Shown here in pieces: positions 44,648 to 53,756 of a stretch of 64,000 nucleotides of DNA; positions within the stretch are counted from its first letter, which is position 1; every line of letters starts with the position of its first letter. Origin of the DNA: Burkholderia sp. Bp9142 (GTDB lineage Bacteria > Pseudomonadota > Gammaproteobacteria > Burkholderiales > Burkholderiaceae); NCBI RefSeq assembly GCF_003853415.1, contig NZ_QTPP01000003.1, positions 248,001-312,000 on the forward strand, given 5' to 3'. A program made the position numbers and the translations under genes. The notes beneath the pieces were generated by a model. It was given only the letters and a program-made list of their open reading frames with translations. It was not told where the DNA came from and ran no database searches.

Positions 44648-44965
44648 GCGGGGGCCTCCTTGAATCGATGCGGTGTCGTCTGTCGTTGCCGTACGCATTA
44701 TCGGCGCTGGCCGCGCACGAAAAAAGATAGGGATGGCTGGATAGGGCCGTGTTGCTGGCGCAAGCGTCATGCCAGCGACGTTGTTGGCGCAAGCTCTGGC
44801 GGATCGAATGACCGCGATCCGCGCCTGCCGTAGTGTCGAGTTGCACGTAGGTCGCGTGCCGTGCCACCCGGGACGGAATATCGCGTCAAACGCGTAGCCA
44901 CTCGCTGTCTGGCCGGCGAAGTGTGTTGATCCATTTCGCGAGCAGCAGCGGCTACGCGCTGCGCT
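44648..44965. other. 318-bp intergenic boundary region
   Basis: No gene is seen. Two imperfect direct copies of GTTGYTGGCGCAAGC lie at about 44751-44766 and 44780-44795. This gap separates GC-saturated core-like genes on the left from the less GC-rich cluster on the right. Confidence 0.4.
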
Positions 44966-45523
44966 TCAAAGATCCGTATTTTCAAGCAGTGTCTTCAACT
45001 GAGCCAAAAAATGATCAACCGGCGGCGTCGCCACACCCGGGCGCTTGGCCAGATCGTCGTACCGGCGCACCCGAATCGCCTCCTGCGCGTAGGGTTTGCC
45101 GATAAACGCTTCGACCTCTTCCCGCGACATCAAGCCCCCCTGCAATTGAAGCGAGCGGATCGAATCCGGTGCGAGGCACTGCGTATATTCCTGTTCGACC
45201 GTGCACAGATAGCGTTTCGCTGCCACGTGCAGCCGGATCGGTTCGGTCACCGCGGGACCGAAGTACTGCGCAAGCCAGCGCGCTCCGCGCTCTTCGTGCG
45301 TGTCATCGATGCCTCTGGCTGCGCAATCTTCCCCAAGATCATGAATCATATGACCAGCGTCATGAAGAAAGGATGCGGCAATCAGGCTGGCCGGTTCGTT
45401 ATTCGCCTCCGCCAGCGCGCCCGCCTGCAAGGCGTGCTCCTGTTGCCGTACGGCAGTCAGTCCATATCGCCCCTGGGCAGCATCCGTATAGAGGACGGCA
45501 AGTTCGTTCAGGATTGAGGACAT
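44966..45523 (-). CDS. PhnZ-like HD-domain oxygenase
   Basis: A 185-residue HD-domain protein. It aligns along its length with PhnZ, the mixed-valent di-iron oxygenase that splits (R)-2-amino-1-hydroxyethylphosphonate. Shared stretches include QEHALQ, FLHDAGH, HVAAKRYLC, LQGGLMS and RYDDLAKR. All six expected metal ligands are present: His30, His54, Asp55, His76, His99, Asp157. The lysine of the phosphonate site is Lys103 and the PhnZ Tyr24 position is Tyr20, but the residue matching Glu27, which contacts the substrate amine, is Thr23. It is likely a cleavage enzyme for a different hydroxyphosphonate or related diol. AAGGAG precedes the ATG at 45523. Last gene of the minus-strand ABC cluster. 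Confidence 0.8.
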   Translation of the reverse strand: MSSILNELAVLYTDAAQGRYGLTAVRQQEHALQAGALAEANNEPASLIAASFLHDAGHMIHDLGEDCAARGIDDTHEERGARWLAQYFGPAVTEPIRLHVAAKRYLCTVEQEYTQCLAPDSIRSLQLQGGLMSREEVEAFIGKPYAQEAIRVRRYDDLAKRPGVATPPVDHFLAQLKTLLENTDL

Positions 45524-45634
45524 CAAATTCTCCTTTCGGTTGTCACAACGTTAAGCTCGACATGAGCGATTCGATAGATGTCATCTCAGCCGAACCGAGA
45601 CGACACCGGTCGCCAGCATGGGGGGCGTCAGATC

Positions 45635-46339
45635 TCACGCGACGGCCGCAGGCTCCACGTCGAAGGGCGTGTCGCCTAGCAACTGGACCCGTGACCGGTC
45701 TGCCACGATTCGTCCCTTTTGCATCACCACCGCACGCTTCACCACCGACGCGACAAAACTCAGGTCTTGATCGACGATCAGCATCGACAACTGGTCTTCC
45801 TGCGCGATCCTGTTCAGGAGGTCCGACAATTCATCACATACCGACGGTTGGACACCGTCCGTGATCTCGTCAATGAGCAACAGCCGCGGGACCGTGATCA
45901 GTGCCCTTGCCAATGAAAGCAGTTGACGCTCGCCGCCGGAAAGTGCGGCACCCGGCCGTTTGAGCAGGCGATTCAGCCGGGGTATCCGGGCTAGCACTTT
46001 CTCGATAGCGTGTTCGCGCCGGCCACGATCCGCAAACGATGCGAGACGCAGGTTCTCCATCACGGTGAGCTTCGGAAAACCAGTGCATCCCTGCGCCACC
46101 AGGCTGATTCCGGCTTGGCTCCTCAGGTGAACGGGCACCCCATGGATCGGGGCCCCGCGCCAGGTAATCGTTCCGGATCGAACCGGCAAGGTGCCCATCA
46201 CGGCGCGCAAGAGCGACGTCTTGCCCATGCCGTTGTAGCCGACGACACCCACGATCTCCCCGTCGCCCATTGCCAGATTCGTGCCGTGCAAGACCGGAGC
46301 GTCGTCATAACCGGCAGTCACGTCCTTAAGAATGAGCAT
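45635..46339 (-). CDS. ABC importer ATPase, UrtE/LivF-like
   Basis: A 234-residue ATPase. Walker A is GYNGMGKTSLL, the signature LSGGERQLLSLARAL, and Walker B LLLIDEITDGVQPSV. The GMGKT and DGVQPS variants are nearer to UrtE than to LivF. It overlaps the preceding ATPase gene by 14 bp. With the three genes upstream and the binding protein it completes a branched-chain-amino-acid/urea/amide-type importer. Confidence 0.87.
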   Translation of the reverse strand: MLILKDVTAGYDDAPVLHGTNLAMGDGEIVGVVGYNGMGKTSLLRAVMGTLPVRSGTITWRGAPIHGVPVHLRSQAGISLVAQGCTGFPKLTVMENLRLASFADRGRREHAIEKVLARIPRLNRLLKRPGAALSGGERQLLSLARALITVPRLLLIDEITDGVQPSVCDELSDLLNRIAQEDQLSMLIVDQDLSFVASVVKRAVVMQKGRIVADRSRVQLLGDTPFDVEPAAVA

Positions 46340-47072
46340 CGCCCGCTTCCTTCTTTCGACCGAGGTAAACGTCGCGCACGGTTTCGTTTGCCTGAATGTT
46401 GGCCATCGTGTCCTCGGCGAGGATTTCCCCTTTGTGGAATACGGTTACGCGTTGCGCAAGACGCGCAATGAAGTCGAGATCGTGTTCGACGACGATGACG
46501 GTGGCCTGTTTGTTGAGGAGTTTGATCAGTTCCACCGTCTTCAGCATCTCGCTCGAGGTCATGCCCGCTGTCGGCTCGTCCAGCAAAGCCAGGCGGGGGG
46601 CACTGGCTCTGAGCATCCCCAGTTCGCACCATTGGCGATGCGCGTGCGACAGGCTGCCGACCGGCATGCCGGCCATTTCTTCCGTAAAGCCGATTTCCTC
46701 GAGCGTCGCCGCTACCTTGCTTGACGCGCGGCGCCTGGACAAACCCTGACCGCGCAGGGCCAGCCAGATGCTTTCGCGCACACTGAGGTTCGGATACACG
46801 CTGGGAATCTGGTTCTTGATGGCAATGCCCAGCCGCGCAACCTGGAAGCTGGGGAGGGCGCTGACGTCCGCTCCGGCAAAGTACACCGATCCGCTGGTCG
46901 GCCGGTATTGATGCGTCAGGCATTTGAACAACGTGCTCTTGCCTGCACCGTTCGGGCCGATCAGACAACGTATCTCGCCGGGAAACACCTCGAAATCGAC
47001 GTTGTTGACGGCGCGCACCGCGCCAAACTGTTTCACCAGCGCATGAGTCGAAATGATGGGCGTCAGCTTCAT
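46326..47072 (-). CDS. ABC importer ATPase, UrtD/LivG-like
   Basis: A 248-residue ATPase. Walker A is [15 protein letters not shown]; the signature is unusual, [15 protein letters not shown] in place of LSGGQ, as in UrtD-type subunits; Walker B is [11 protein letters not shown] and the switch His lies in VVEHDLDF. Start 47072 overlaps the permease stop (ATGA). Confidence 0.87.
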   Translation of the reverse strand: MKLTPIISTHALVKQFGAVRAVNNVDFEVFPGEIRCLIGPNGAGKSTLFKCLTHQYRPTSGSVYFAGADVSALPSFQVARLGIAIKNQIPSVYPNLSVRESIWLALRGQGLSRRRASSKVAATLEEIGFTEEMAGMPVGSLSHAHRQWCELGMLRASAPRLALLDEPTAGMTSSEMLKTVELIKLLNKQATVIVVEHDLDFIARLAQRVTVFHKGEILAEDTMANIQANETVRDVYLGRKKEAGDAHS

Positions 47073-48073
47073 TCGGGTGCCCTCGATATCGGTGCAATCC
47101 GGCGGAGCCGGACGCTCCTGGTCGTGATCCACGGCAGAATGCCCTGCGGAACCAGCAGCACGAAAACGATGATCACGGTGCCGAACACCAGTTCGGTGTT
47201 GATCGTCTGGCTTGTCCCGAGGTAGCTCGCCAGCAGTTGGAAGCCGAGGCTCGCCACCACGGGGCCGGCCAGGGTGCCCAGGCCGCCTGCGATAACCCAC
47301 AGGACGAATTGCGACGCCTGGGACAGGTCAAATGCGTTGGGACCGACGAACCCCGAGACCGACGTATAAAGCGCCCCGGAAAGTCCGGCTGCCATCGCGC
47401 TGAGTGCATATCCCAGCAATTTGTACAGGCGCACGTCGTACCCGAGTAACTCGCTTCGCAATTCGTTCTCCCTGATCGCAGCCATCACACGACCGGTTCG
47501 ATGCTCGCGCAACCACGTCAGCGCCGCGTAGACGATGGCCAGGGACATCACGCAGGTAACGAACGTCGCCTCGACCGACAGTTGCGCCGCCGGCTGGCCG
47601 GGAATGTTGAGACCCGGCGCGCCGTTGATCCCGTTGAACCCGCCAAGCGGAACGCTCCCGAGGTGGTAGAACGGATCCGCCGTGCTGCTGAAAAACGAAA
47701 AGAAGATCAACGTCACGCACAGGGTGATGACCGAGAGGTACACATCGCCCAGGCGACTGAAGAACAGGAAGTAGCCCAGCGCGAGGGATACCACGACGGC
47801 GAGGGCGACGGCGACGACGATCGCCCACGTGCTGCTACCCGTATTGAGGGCGCACAGCGCATAGGCATACGCACCGAGACCGAAAAACGCGGTATGTCCG
47901 AGACTGAGAACGCCCAGCGTCCCCCACACGAACGCGAGGCCCAGGCCGCCGATGGCCAGCGCCGCGTAACCCGACCATGCGACGAGGTGGAACGGGTCGA
48001 GCAGGTACGGCGCGCAGATGCCCGTCGCGATGAGTACAAGAAAGAAGGTATGTCTGATGATGAGTTGACGCAT
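47069..48073 (-). CDS. ABC importer permease, UrtC/LivM-like
   Basis: A 334-residue inner-membrane permease with about eight helices. GYAALAIGGLGLAFVWGTLGVLSLGHTAFFGLGAYAYAL is the conserved LivM opening, and IRENELRSELLGYDV is the EAA-like coupling loop. One base separates it from the second permease upstream. It should pair with the 48075-48944 product. Confidence 0.88.
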   Translation of the reverse strand: MRQLIIRHTFFLVLIATGICAPYLLDPFHLVAWSGYAALAIGGLGLAFVWGTLGVLSLGHTAFFGLGAYAYALCALNTGSSTWAIVVAVALAVVVSLALGYFLFFSRLGDVYLSVITLCVTLIFFSFFSSTADPFYHLGSVPLGGFNGINGAPGLNIPGQPAAQLSVEATFVTCVMSLAIVYAALTWLREHRTGRVMAAIRENELRSELLGYDVRLYKLLGYALSAMAAGLSGALYTSVSGFVGPNAFDLSQASQFVLWVIAGGLGTLAGPVVASLGFQLLASYLGTSQTINTELVFGTVIIVFVLLVPQGILPWITTRSVRLRRIAPISRAPE

Positions 48074-48074
48074 G

Positions 48075-48944
48075 TTAGTGCTCCCGGGTCCAGAGTCCGG
48101 ATATGCCCTTCGGATAGATGCGCAGCAGGACAATCGCTACCAGCAACAGGGCCGCCTGTCCGACGATGGGGGTTGCAAGGTAGGAGACGAGCGCCTCGAC
48201 CGGACCCAGGACCGTGGCCGCTGAAATCAGCCCCATGACTGGCGAGCCGCCGCCGCAAATGACGGAGACGAAAGCCTTCGCGATGTAGGCGGCGCCCATG
48301 TGTGGCGTGACGCCCGAGATCGGCGCCAGCAGCGCGCCGGCAAAACCGCTCAAGGCTGCACCCAATGCAAAGGTCACCGCGTAGATTCGCTGCCGGTTGA
48401 AGCCGAGCACCGACACAAGCTCCGGATTGAGCATTGCCGCGCGCGCGATGAGTCCGAAGCGCGTTCTCGTCAGCGCGAGAAAACCGAGCCCGACCAGCGC
48501 GAACGAAATTGCGACGATCGCGATCTGGTAGACACCCAACGTATAGCCGCCCTGCCCGATGGGGATATGCCCGAGCGGGGCGCTGACGCCATTGATCGTG
48601 TTTCCAAAGATCGCGGTTACCCCGCCAGTCAGAAACAGGCTCAGGCCCCACGTTGCCAGCATTGTCCCGACGAGATTGCCGTACATGCGCCTGATGATCA
48701 GGCGCTCCACGACGTACCCGATGAGGCCCACGGTCAACGGTGCCGCGAGAAAGATCGCAAGCCAGATGTTCAGCCCGAGACGGGACGCCAGGATGGTCGC
48801 GTACCCACCCAGCATCAGAAACTCGCCATGCGCGAAATTGATGACCCGCATCATGCCAAAAATGACCGCGAGCCCCGAACTGATCAGTGCCAGCACCGCG
48901 ATGGCATTGACGATCGTGAAGGCCAGAATCAGCGTTTTGTCCAT
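48075..48944 (-). CDS. ABC importer permease, UrtB/LivH-like
   Basis: A 289-residue permease. LISSGLAVIFGMMRVINFAHGEFLMLGGY is the LivH/UrtB signature, and RAAMLNPELVSVLGFNRQRIYAVTF the coupling loop. It follows the binding-protein gene by 96 bp. Confidence 0.88.
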   Translation of the reverse strand: MDKTLILAFTIVNAIAVLALISSGLAVIFGMMRVINFAHGEFLMLGGYATILASRLGLNIWLAIFLAAPLTVGLIGYVVERLIIRRMYGNLVGTMLATWGLSLFLTGGVTAIFGNTINGVSAPLGHIPIGQGGYTLGVYQIAIVAISFALVGLGFLALTRTRFGLIARAAMLNPELVSVLGFNRQRIYAVTFALGAALSGFAGALLAPISGVTPHMGAAYIAKAFVSVICGGGSPVMGLISAATVLGPVEALVSYLATPIVGQAALLLVAIVLLRIYPKGISGLWTREH

Positions 48945-49040
48945 GTTTCACCCGCGCATCGTGCGTCGCGACAGGAAGTCTTGCGCGCGACGGTCCCACG
49001 TGGTCCGCCGCGCGCCATCCGTCACAACGGCACACAGCAC

Positions 49041-50276
49041 TCAAAGTTGCGGTTGCAGAAATTCGGTCTGGGCAGGATATTGGGGAACGTTGCATCGGCC
49101 GCCATACGGGTCGGGACGAATCTGCGTCTTCGTCTCGATGAGGTGCCATCTGCGATCCTGTACCCGGATGATGTGGACGTCCTGAGTCGTATGATGGGTC
49201 GTGCCGTCGGTGACCATCTTTCCACCCGGCCCCTCCCAGGTGATACCGCTTTCCCAGGCCTTCATCACGGCATCGCGATCGAAACTCTTCGCCCGCTTCA
49301 CGCACTCGGCCCACAGCATCACGCCGTTGTAGCCGCCGATCGCCTCCCCGCTGAGGTAGGGGTGATCCTTGCCCATCGCGTTGGTGAAGCGGTTCAGGAA
49401 GTCCCTGTTCTGCGGCGTGTCCAGTTCCTGGAAGTAGTTGTAGGCCGCATAGATGCCATTGGTCTCCTGCGGCGAAAGCACCTCGTGTTCGAGGCCTGCA
49501 CCGAAGATCATGGAAACGATCGGGATTTTCTTCAACATGCCGGCCGCGGCCCATTGGCGATAGAACGCCATGGCAGGGCCGCCGACCAGGCACGAATGAA
49601 TGAAATTCGGCTTGGCCGCCTGAATCTTCGCGATCGCGGACGTAAAGTCCGTCGTGTCGAGCGGGTAGTAGTCGTCGGCCACGACGCTGCCGCCTTCGCG
49701 CTTCGCCATGACGTGGTTCCAGGCGCCGAACGTGCGTGGCGCGTTGTAATCCGACGCGATGTAGTAAAGCTTTTTTCCGAGATTCTTGAACGACCACTCC
49801 AGCAGCGGGACGATCTGCTGGTTCCCCTCGGTATTGACGCAGAAGGTGTTCTGCTCACAGACACCGCCTTCGTAGACGGACCCGTAGAAGAACGGTACCC
49901 GGTACTTGCGGAGAATGGGACGGGTCGCTTCCCGGGCTGCACCGGTAAGCGCACCGATGGCCATCACGGCACGTTCACCAAGCGCGGCCTGCTGGGCATA
50001 CTGGGGATACTTGTTGATGTCGGACTGCGCGTCGTAGGTCTTCACGACAACCTGTTTGCCCAGAAGGCCGCCGGCCTTGTTCAACTCCCTGGCGGCGAAT
50101 TGCGCGCACAGGTTGGCGCCGACGCTATAAGCATTGAATGCACCCGAGATGTCATACAGTGCCGCGACCGTCACCGTGTCAGAGCCTGCAACGGCCGAAA
50201 ACGGAAAGGCTTCAGCCAGTGCTGCTCCCGATAGCGCAGCCGCGGATTTCATGAAACTTCTTCGTGTGACGTTCAT
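49041..50276 (-). CDS. periplasmic substrate-binding protein of the Urt/AmiC type
   Basis: A 411-residue Leu/Ile/Val-fold binding protein. The N-terminus TRRSFMKSAAALSGAALA is a twin-arginine signal, so it is probably exported folded. DTVTVAALYDISGAFNAYSVGAN opens the mature domain; YYIASDYNAPRTFGAWNHVMAKREGGSVVADDYYPLDTTDF resembles urea/short-amide sensors such as UrtA and AmiC. It serves the permeases and ATPases downstream. Substrate not known; the neighbouring enzymes suggest a small polar organic molecule. Confidence 0.86.
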   Translation of the reverse strand: MNVTRRSFMKSAAALSGAALAEAFPFSAVAGSDTVTVAALYDISGAFNAYSVGANLCAQFAARELNKAGGLLGKQVVVKTYDAQSDINKYPQYAQQAALGERAVMAIGALTGAAREATRPILRKYRVPFFYGSVYEGGVCEQNTFCVNTEGNQQIVPLLEWSFKNLGKKLYYIASDYNAPRTFGAWNHVMAKREGGSVVADDYYPLDTTDFTSAIAKIQAAKPNFIHSCLVGGPAMAFYRQWAAAGMLKKIPIVSMIFGAGLEHEVLSPQETNGIYAAYNYFQELDTPQNRDFLNRFTNAMGKDHPYLSGEAIGGYNGVMLWAECVKRAKSFDRDAVMKAWESGITWEGPGGKMVTDGTTHHTTQDVHIIRVQDRRWHLIETKTQIRPDPYGGRCNVPQYPAQTEFLQPQL

Positions 50277-50336
50277 TTTGCACCATTAGGTATGCGAAGT
50301 AATATGCGTTATGCGACGCACAGAAAAGACGATTTA

Positions 50337-51164
50337 TTACTGGTCTGACTGCATGCGCTGCACCTGATGACCCTTGTCGCGATTCGGGTTGTATCGAAAC
50401 CGTGGACTGCGGTCGAGGAACTCGTGGTTGTGAATCACGAGCCCGGTGTCGTTGAAAAATGCGATCGAATAGGCCGGCGGTTCGAGGCTCGTCACGATCC
50501 CGCTCTCGGCAAAGTCGAGCGCCGTCTGATGGTTCAGGCCCGCGAGCGTGCTGAACGGGATGTTGCGCCACATGCCGGACACCGGCCGATGCACATGTCC
50601 GAAGAACACGTGCCCGATATTGTGTCGTTCGACGACCGCGGCAAATGCTTCAGGATTTCGCAGCATGATGGTGTCCATCGACTGAAGATGGATCCGGAAC
50701 GGCGGATGATGCATGAACAGATACGCCGGCTTGCCGGCCGCTTCGCCAAGCCGTGCGTCGAGCCATGCCTGACGCTTCTCGCAATACCATCCTGCGTGCG
50801 TGCCATCCTGCTTCGTGTCCAGAAAAATGAACCGCCCGGCAGGCGTGTCTGCGTACGACTGGATGAAACCGTGCTCGTCTGCCTCGGCGTCGGGAAACAC
50901 GTTCCGGAACTTGCGCCGGTCATCATGGTTGCCCACGACCAGGCGGACCGGAACGGGGAAGTTGCGCAACGCATCGCGCAGCACGACGTAGGCTTCCTCG
51001 TCGCCGTCATGCGCGAGATCCCCGGTCATGATGCACATGTTCGCATCAGCGTGATGGGTCGCCACGTGCGCCAGGCAGGCATGCAACCTCTCCTGCGGAT
51101 CGCTTTCAAACAGCTGCTGGCCCGGCGGGACCAGATGGACGTCAGTGATATGAATGATTTTCAT
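50337..51164 (-). CDS. calcineurin-like metallophosphoesterase, GpdQ/CpdA type
   Basis: A 275-residue binuclear phosphoesterase. The motifs are in order: DVHL, GDLAHDG, GNHDD, HHPP and GHVHRP, with metal ligands intact. The GpdQ/CpdA group hydrolyses cyclic nucleotides, glycerophosphodiesters and phosphonate monoesters. It has no signal peptide, so it acts in the cytoplasm. Start 51164 gives the family N-terminus MKIIHITDVH. It follows the MetE-like gene by 35 bp and is probably in its operon. Confidence 0.85.
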   Translation of the reverse strand: MKIIHITDVHLVPPGQQLFESDPQERLHACLAHVATHHADANMCIMTGDLAHDGDEEAYVVLRDALRNFPVPVRLVVGNHDDRRKFRNVFPDAEADEHGFIQSYADTPAGRFIFLDTKQDGTHAGWYCEKRQAWLDARLGEAAGKPAYLFMHHPPFRIHLQSMDTIMLRNPEAFAAVVERHNIGHVFFGHVHRPVSGMWRNIPFSTLAGLNHQTALDFAESGIVTSLEPPAYSIAFFNDTGLVIHNHEFLDRSPRFRYNPNRDKGHQVQRMQSDQ

Positions 51165-51199
51165 TGATTGACCGGCAAATTTTCCTGGTGCATCGAGTG

Positions 51200-52345
51200 T
51201 TACGTCGCCTTGCGCCACAGCCGGGCTGACGCGATTTCCGCCCCCTGCACCATGGCCTCGAGCTTCTTCCATGCGATATCGGGATCGACCGTCTTCATGG
51301 TGGCGAGACTGGCGAAACCGCAGTCCGTACCGGCAATCACGCGCTCGCGCCCGACCAGATCGGCATACTGCTGGATTCGTTGTGCCACGACTTCACGGTG
51401 TTCGATGTAGTTGGTGCAGGTATCGATCACGCCTGGCACGATGATCTTGTCGTCCGGAAGGGGCGTTTCCCTGAACAGGCTCCATTCATGCGCGTGACGC
51501 GGATTCGCCGCTTCGAGCAGGATGGCCATGGGGCGCGCGGTAACGATGAGATCGAAGATCTCGTGCAGGTCGATATCGTGATGATGCGGGGATTCGTAGT
51601 TGCCCCAGCACAGGTGCATCCGGACGCGATCGGGCGGGATATCCCGCAACGCATGATTCAGCACCTCGACGAGCAGCGCGACTTCGTTCCGGAACTCCGC
51701 GACGCCGAGCGGCTCGGCACGGAAATGACGCCCCAGCGCCAGGTCAGGGCAGTCGACCTGCAGGATCAGGCCGGCGGCGACGATTGCGTCGTATTCATGC
51801 TTCATCGCATCAGCCAGCGCATAGAGATAGGCTTCGTGGCTCGGGTAGTGCCGGTTCGGCATGTAATGCGCCATGATGCCGGGCGAGGAGGCGTTCATGA
51901 AGCCGTCCTCGTGCGCCACGTTCGCAAGCGCCGACTTGAAGTTGGCGATGTCCGTCTGCAGTTCGGCTTCGCCGCGATACGCGATCGGGCCAATGCATGC
52001 GGGCGTCTGGATATCGAGGTTCACACGCCTCGCGAAGTTCGGAAACTCGGTGAGCTCGGAGAGCGCGAGCGTTTGATTGGCGCCGGTGAGGCCGCTCAGA
52101 CGATTGCGTGCGTAGGTCGAATACGCGTACTTGCTCATCTCGCCATCGTCGATGATCGACACGCCCAGATCGGCCTGCTTTTTCACCACCTCGGCGACGG
52201 CGGATACCACCTGTTCCGGGAAGCTGGATGCCTGTCCGGGTTCCAGCGTGCCCATCTCCTTTGCGTACAGCATCTCCTCCAACGGAAGCGGCCGTGGCAG
52301 GCTGCCGACGTGGGTGGTCAGTATGCGATCGCTGCTCGTTTTCAT
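51200..52345 (-). CDS. MetE C-terminal-like zinc methyltransferase-family protein
   Basis: A 381-residue UROD/MetE-fold protein. The zinc ligands of cobalamin-independent methionine synthase are conserved: His244 and Cys246 (HLCW), Glu278 (LLEAANPRHAHE) and Cys342 (TDCGF). It lacks the MetE N-terminal half. Relatives include short methionine-synthase-like enzymes and epoxyalkane:coenzyme M transferase, all activating a thiol by zinc. What methyl or alkyl group it handles is unknown; placement with a dioxygenase, a phosphoesterase and an importer argues for catabolism over methionine synthesis. TTGGAGGAAG is a strong ribosome site. An operator lies 99 bp upstream. Confidence 0.82.
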   Translation of the reverse strand: MKTSSDRILTTHVGSLPRPLPLEEMLYAKEMGTLEPGQASSFPEQVVSAVAEVVKKQADLGVSIIDDGEMSKYAYSTYARNRLSGLTGANQTLALSELTEFPNFARRVNLDIQTPACIGPIAYRGEAELQTDIANFKSALANVAHEDGFMNASSPGIMAHYMPNRHYPSHEAYLYALADAMKHEYDAIVAAGLILQVDCPDLALGRHFRAEPLGVAEFRNEVALLVEVLNHALRDIPPDRVRMHLCWGNYESPHHHDIDLHEIFDLIVTARPMAILLEAANPRHAHEWSLFRETPLPDDKIIVPGVIDTCTNYIEHREVVAQRIQQYADLVGRERVIAGTDCGFASLATMKTVDPDIAWKKLEAMVQGAEIASARLWRKAT

Positions 52346-52443
52346 CGTTGCTTCCTCCAAAACATACGGCTGGATTGTGTGTCGACCGGGGCCGACCGTT
52401 TCACCAATCGTATCCAGTACGATTGACCTGAATAAGTCGTTTT

Positions 52444-52458
52444 ATTAGTTTCGCTAAT
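52444..52458. promoter_or_regulatory. LysR-type operator, site 1 (MetE-like gene)
   Basis: ATTAG-TTTCG-CTAAT, a perfect inverted repeat with T-N11-A core. GTCGTTTT directly precedes it and GC follows. The same arrangement recurs at 53667-53681 and 54650-54664. Confidence 0.68.
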
Positions 52459-52556
52459 GCATGACGGGGCATGTGCTGGCGATGCGTCGTGTTGTCCGGC
52501 ATTGCCAGCCGCCCCCGGTTTGCTCTTCCGAAACCTGAACCCCGGCCGCCTTTCAA

Positions 52557-53585
52557 TCAGATGAATTCGAAACCGCCCGGACCGAGTTCGACATCGTGAT
52601 AATGGGCGCGCGCCACATCCGGATGTGAACGGATTCTTGCCTTGAGATGATTGGTTCCGACATCGTGAAAGAGAGGGTTGGCAGGATCTTTCGTGATGCC
52701 GCGAACCGCCCGCTTCAGATCACCGGTGACGCGAAGCTGCGGCAACGGCGCAAGCAGATTCGCCCCAAGAAAGAACGGCACGGAATATCGGCTGACGCCG
52801 GCCGGTGGGGTAATCACGCGATGGACGTCCGCGCGAACGAAGCCGTCGGTGATCATCTCCAGCAGTTCGCCTGTATTCACGATGAAGGAGCCTTCAATGG
52901 GCGGCGCGTCGATCCATTCACCTGACGACGACTGCACCATCAGGCCGGGATGATGATCATTGAGCAGGATCGTGATCAGCCCGCCGTCCTTATGCGAACC
53001 GACACCCTGCTGGTTCTCGACGCGATCGTCTCCGGGGTAACGAACGATTTTCATATGTTGCGCCGGATGCGGTTCGAACATGGGTTCAAACGTGTCTTCC
53101 GGCTCATTGATGGCAACTGCGATGGCTTTCAGGACTGCTCTGCCAACGCGGGTCACCTCGGCCTGGTATGCGGTGATTACCTCCCGCATTTCAGGCAATG
53201 CCGGTGGCCATTGGTTGGGCCCGATCGCGCGTTTCCATGGTGCGTCATCGTGCCGAATCGGAAGTGCGGGCCTGTCGGTATCGAAATCGACCTGCTCGCG
53301 CCAGTCCTTCTTGCCCCCCGTAAGTTCGAAGCCCACGCGGTTGTAGCCACGGAAATGCGGCGACTTCACCATCTCGATGGCAAGTTTTTCTTCGTCGGGC
53401 AGCGCGAAGAACTGCCTCGCCACGTCCAGTACACGACGCGTAAGCGCCGGGTCGACCGAGTGACCGGTCAGGTAGAAGAACCCGTGGTCATAGAGCATGG
53501 CGCGCAGATCCGCGACAAAGCGGGGACGCGTCAGCGGAGAGTGAAACAGCGAAAGATCGACGGTGGGTAAGGAGATTGTGCTCAT
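52557..53585 (-). CDS. 2-oxoglutarate/Fe(II) oxygenase, isopenicillin-N-synthase family
   Basis: A 342-residue non-heme iron oxygenase. The N-terminal DIOX_N part reads LPTVDLSLF and DHGFFYLTGHSVD. The catalytic core has His198 and Asp200 (GSHKDGGLITILL), His255 (DVHRV) and Arg266-x-Ser268 for 2-oxoglutarate. It should hydroxylate, desaturate or cyclise a small substrate. No synthetase genes of antibiotic type are near, so a catabolic hydroxylation is likelier. Its own operator lies 82 bp upstream. Confidence 0.86.
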   Translation of the reverse strand: MSTISLPTVDLSLFHSPLTRPRFVADLRAMLYDHGFFYLTGHSVDPALTRRVLDVARQFFALPDEEKLAIEMVKSPHFRGYNRVGFELTGGKKDWREQVDFDTDRPALPIRHDDAPWKRAIGPNQWPPALPEMREVITAYQAEVTRVGRAVLKAIAVAINEPEDTFEPMFEPHPAQHMKIVRYPGDDRVENQQGVGSHKDGGLITILLNDHHPGLMVQSSSGEWIDAPPIEGSFIVNTGELLEMITDGFVRADVHRVITPPAGVSRYSVPFFLGANLLAPLPQLRVTGDLKRAVRGITKDPANPLFHDVGTNHLKARIRSHPDVARAHYHDVELGPGGFEFI

Positions 53586-53666
53586 TGCTTCATTGGCCCT
53601 CGGCAGGCATCGGCTGCTGGAATGAAGCAACTTTAATCAGTGTGGTTAACGTTCCGGTGACGTCAT

Positions 53667-53681
53667 ATTAGTTGTACTTAT
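53667..53681. promoter_or_regulatory. LysR-type operator, site 2 (oxygenase gene)
   Basis: ATTAG-TTGTA-CTTAT, one mismatch from a perfect inverted repeat, with T-N11-A core. GCAAAACGTC follows on the plus strand; its complement, GACGTTTTGC, matches the GTCGTTTT flank of site 1. Confidence 0.66.
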
Positions 53682-53756
53682 GCAAAACGTCTGTCTCAGC
53701 GTGCTTGCGGCCGGCAGCGGCTATCAGCACGTGTCGGCGCGTCCTGCGACAAGCAT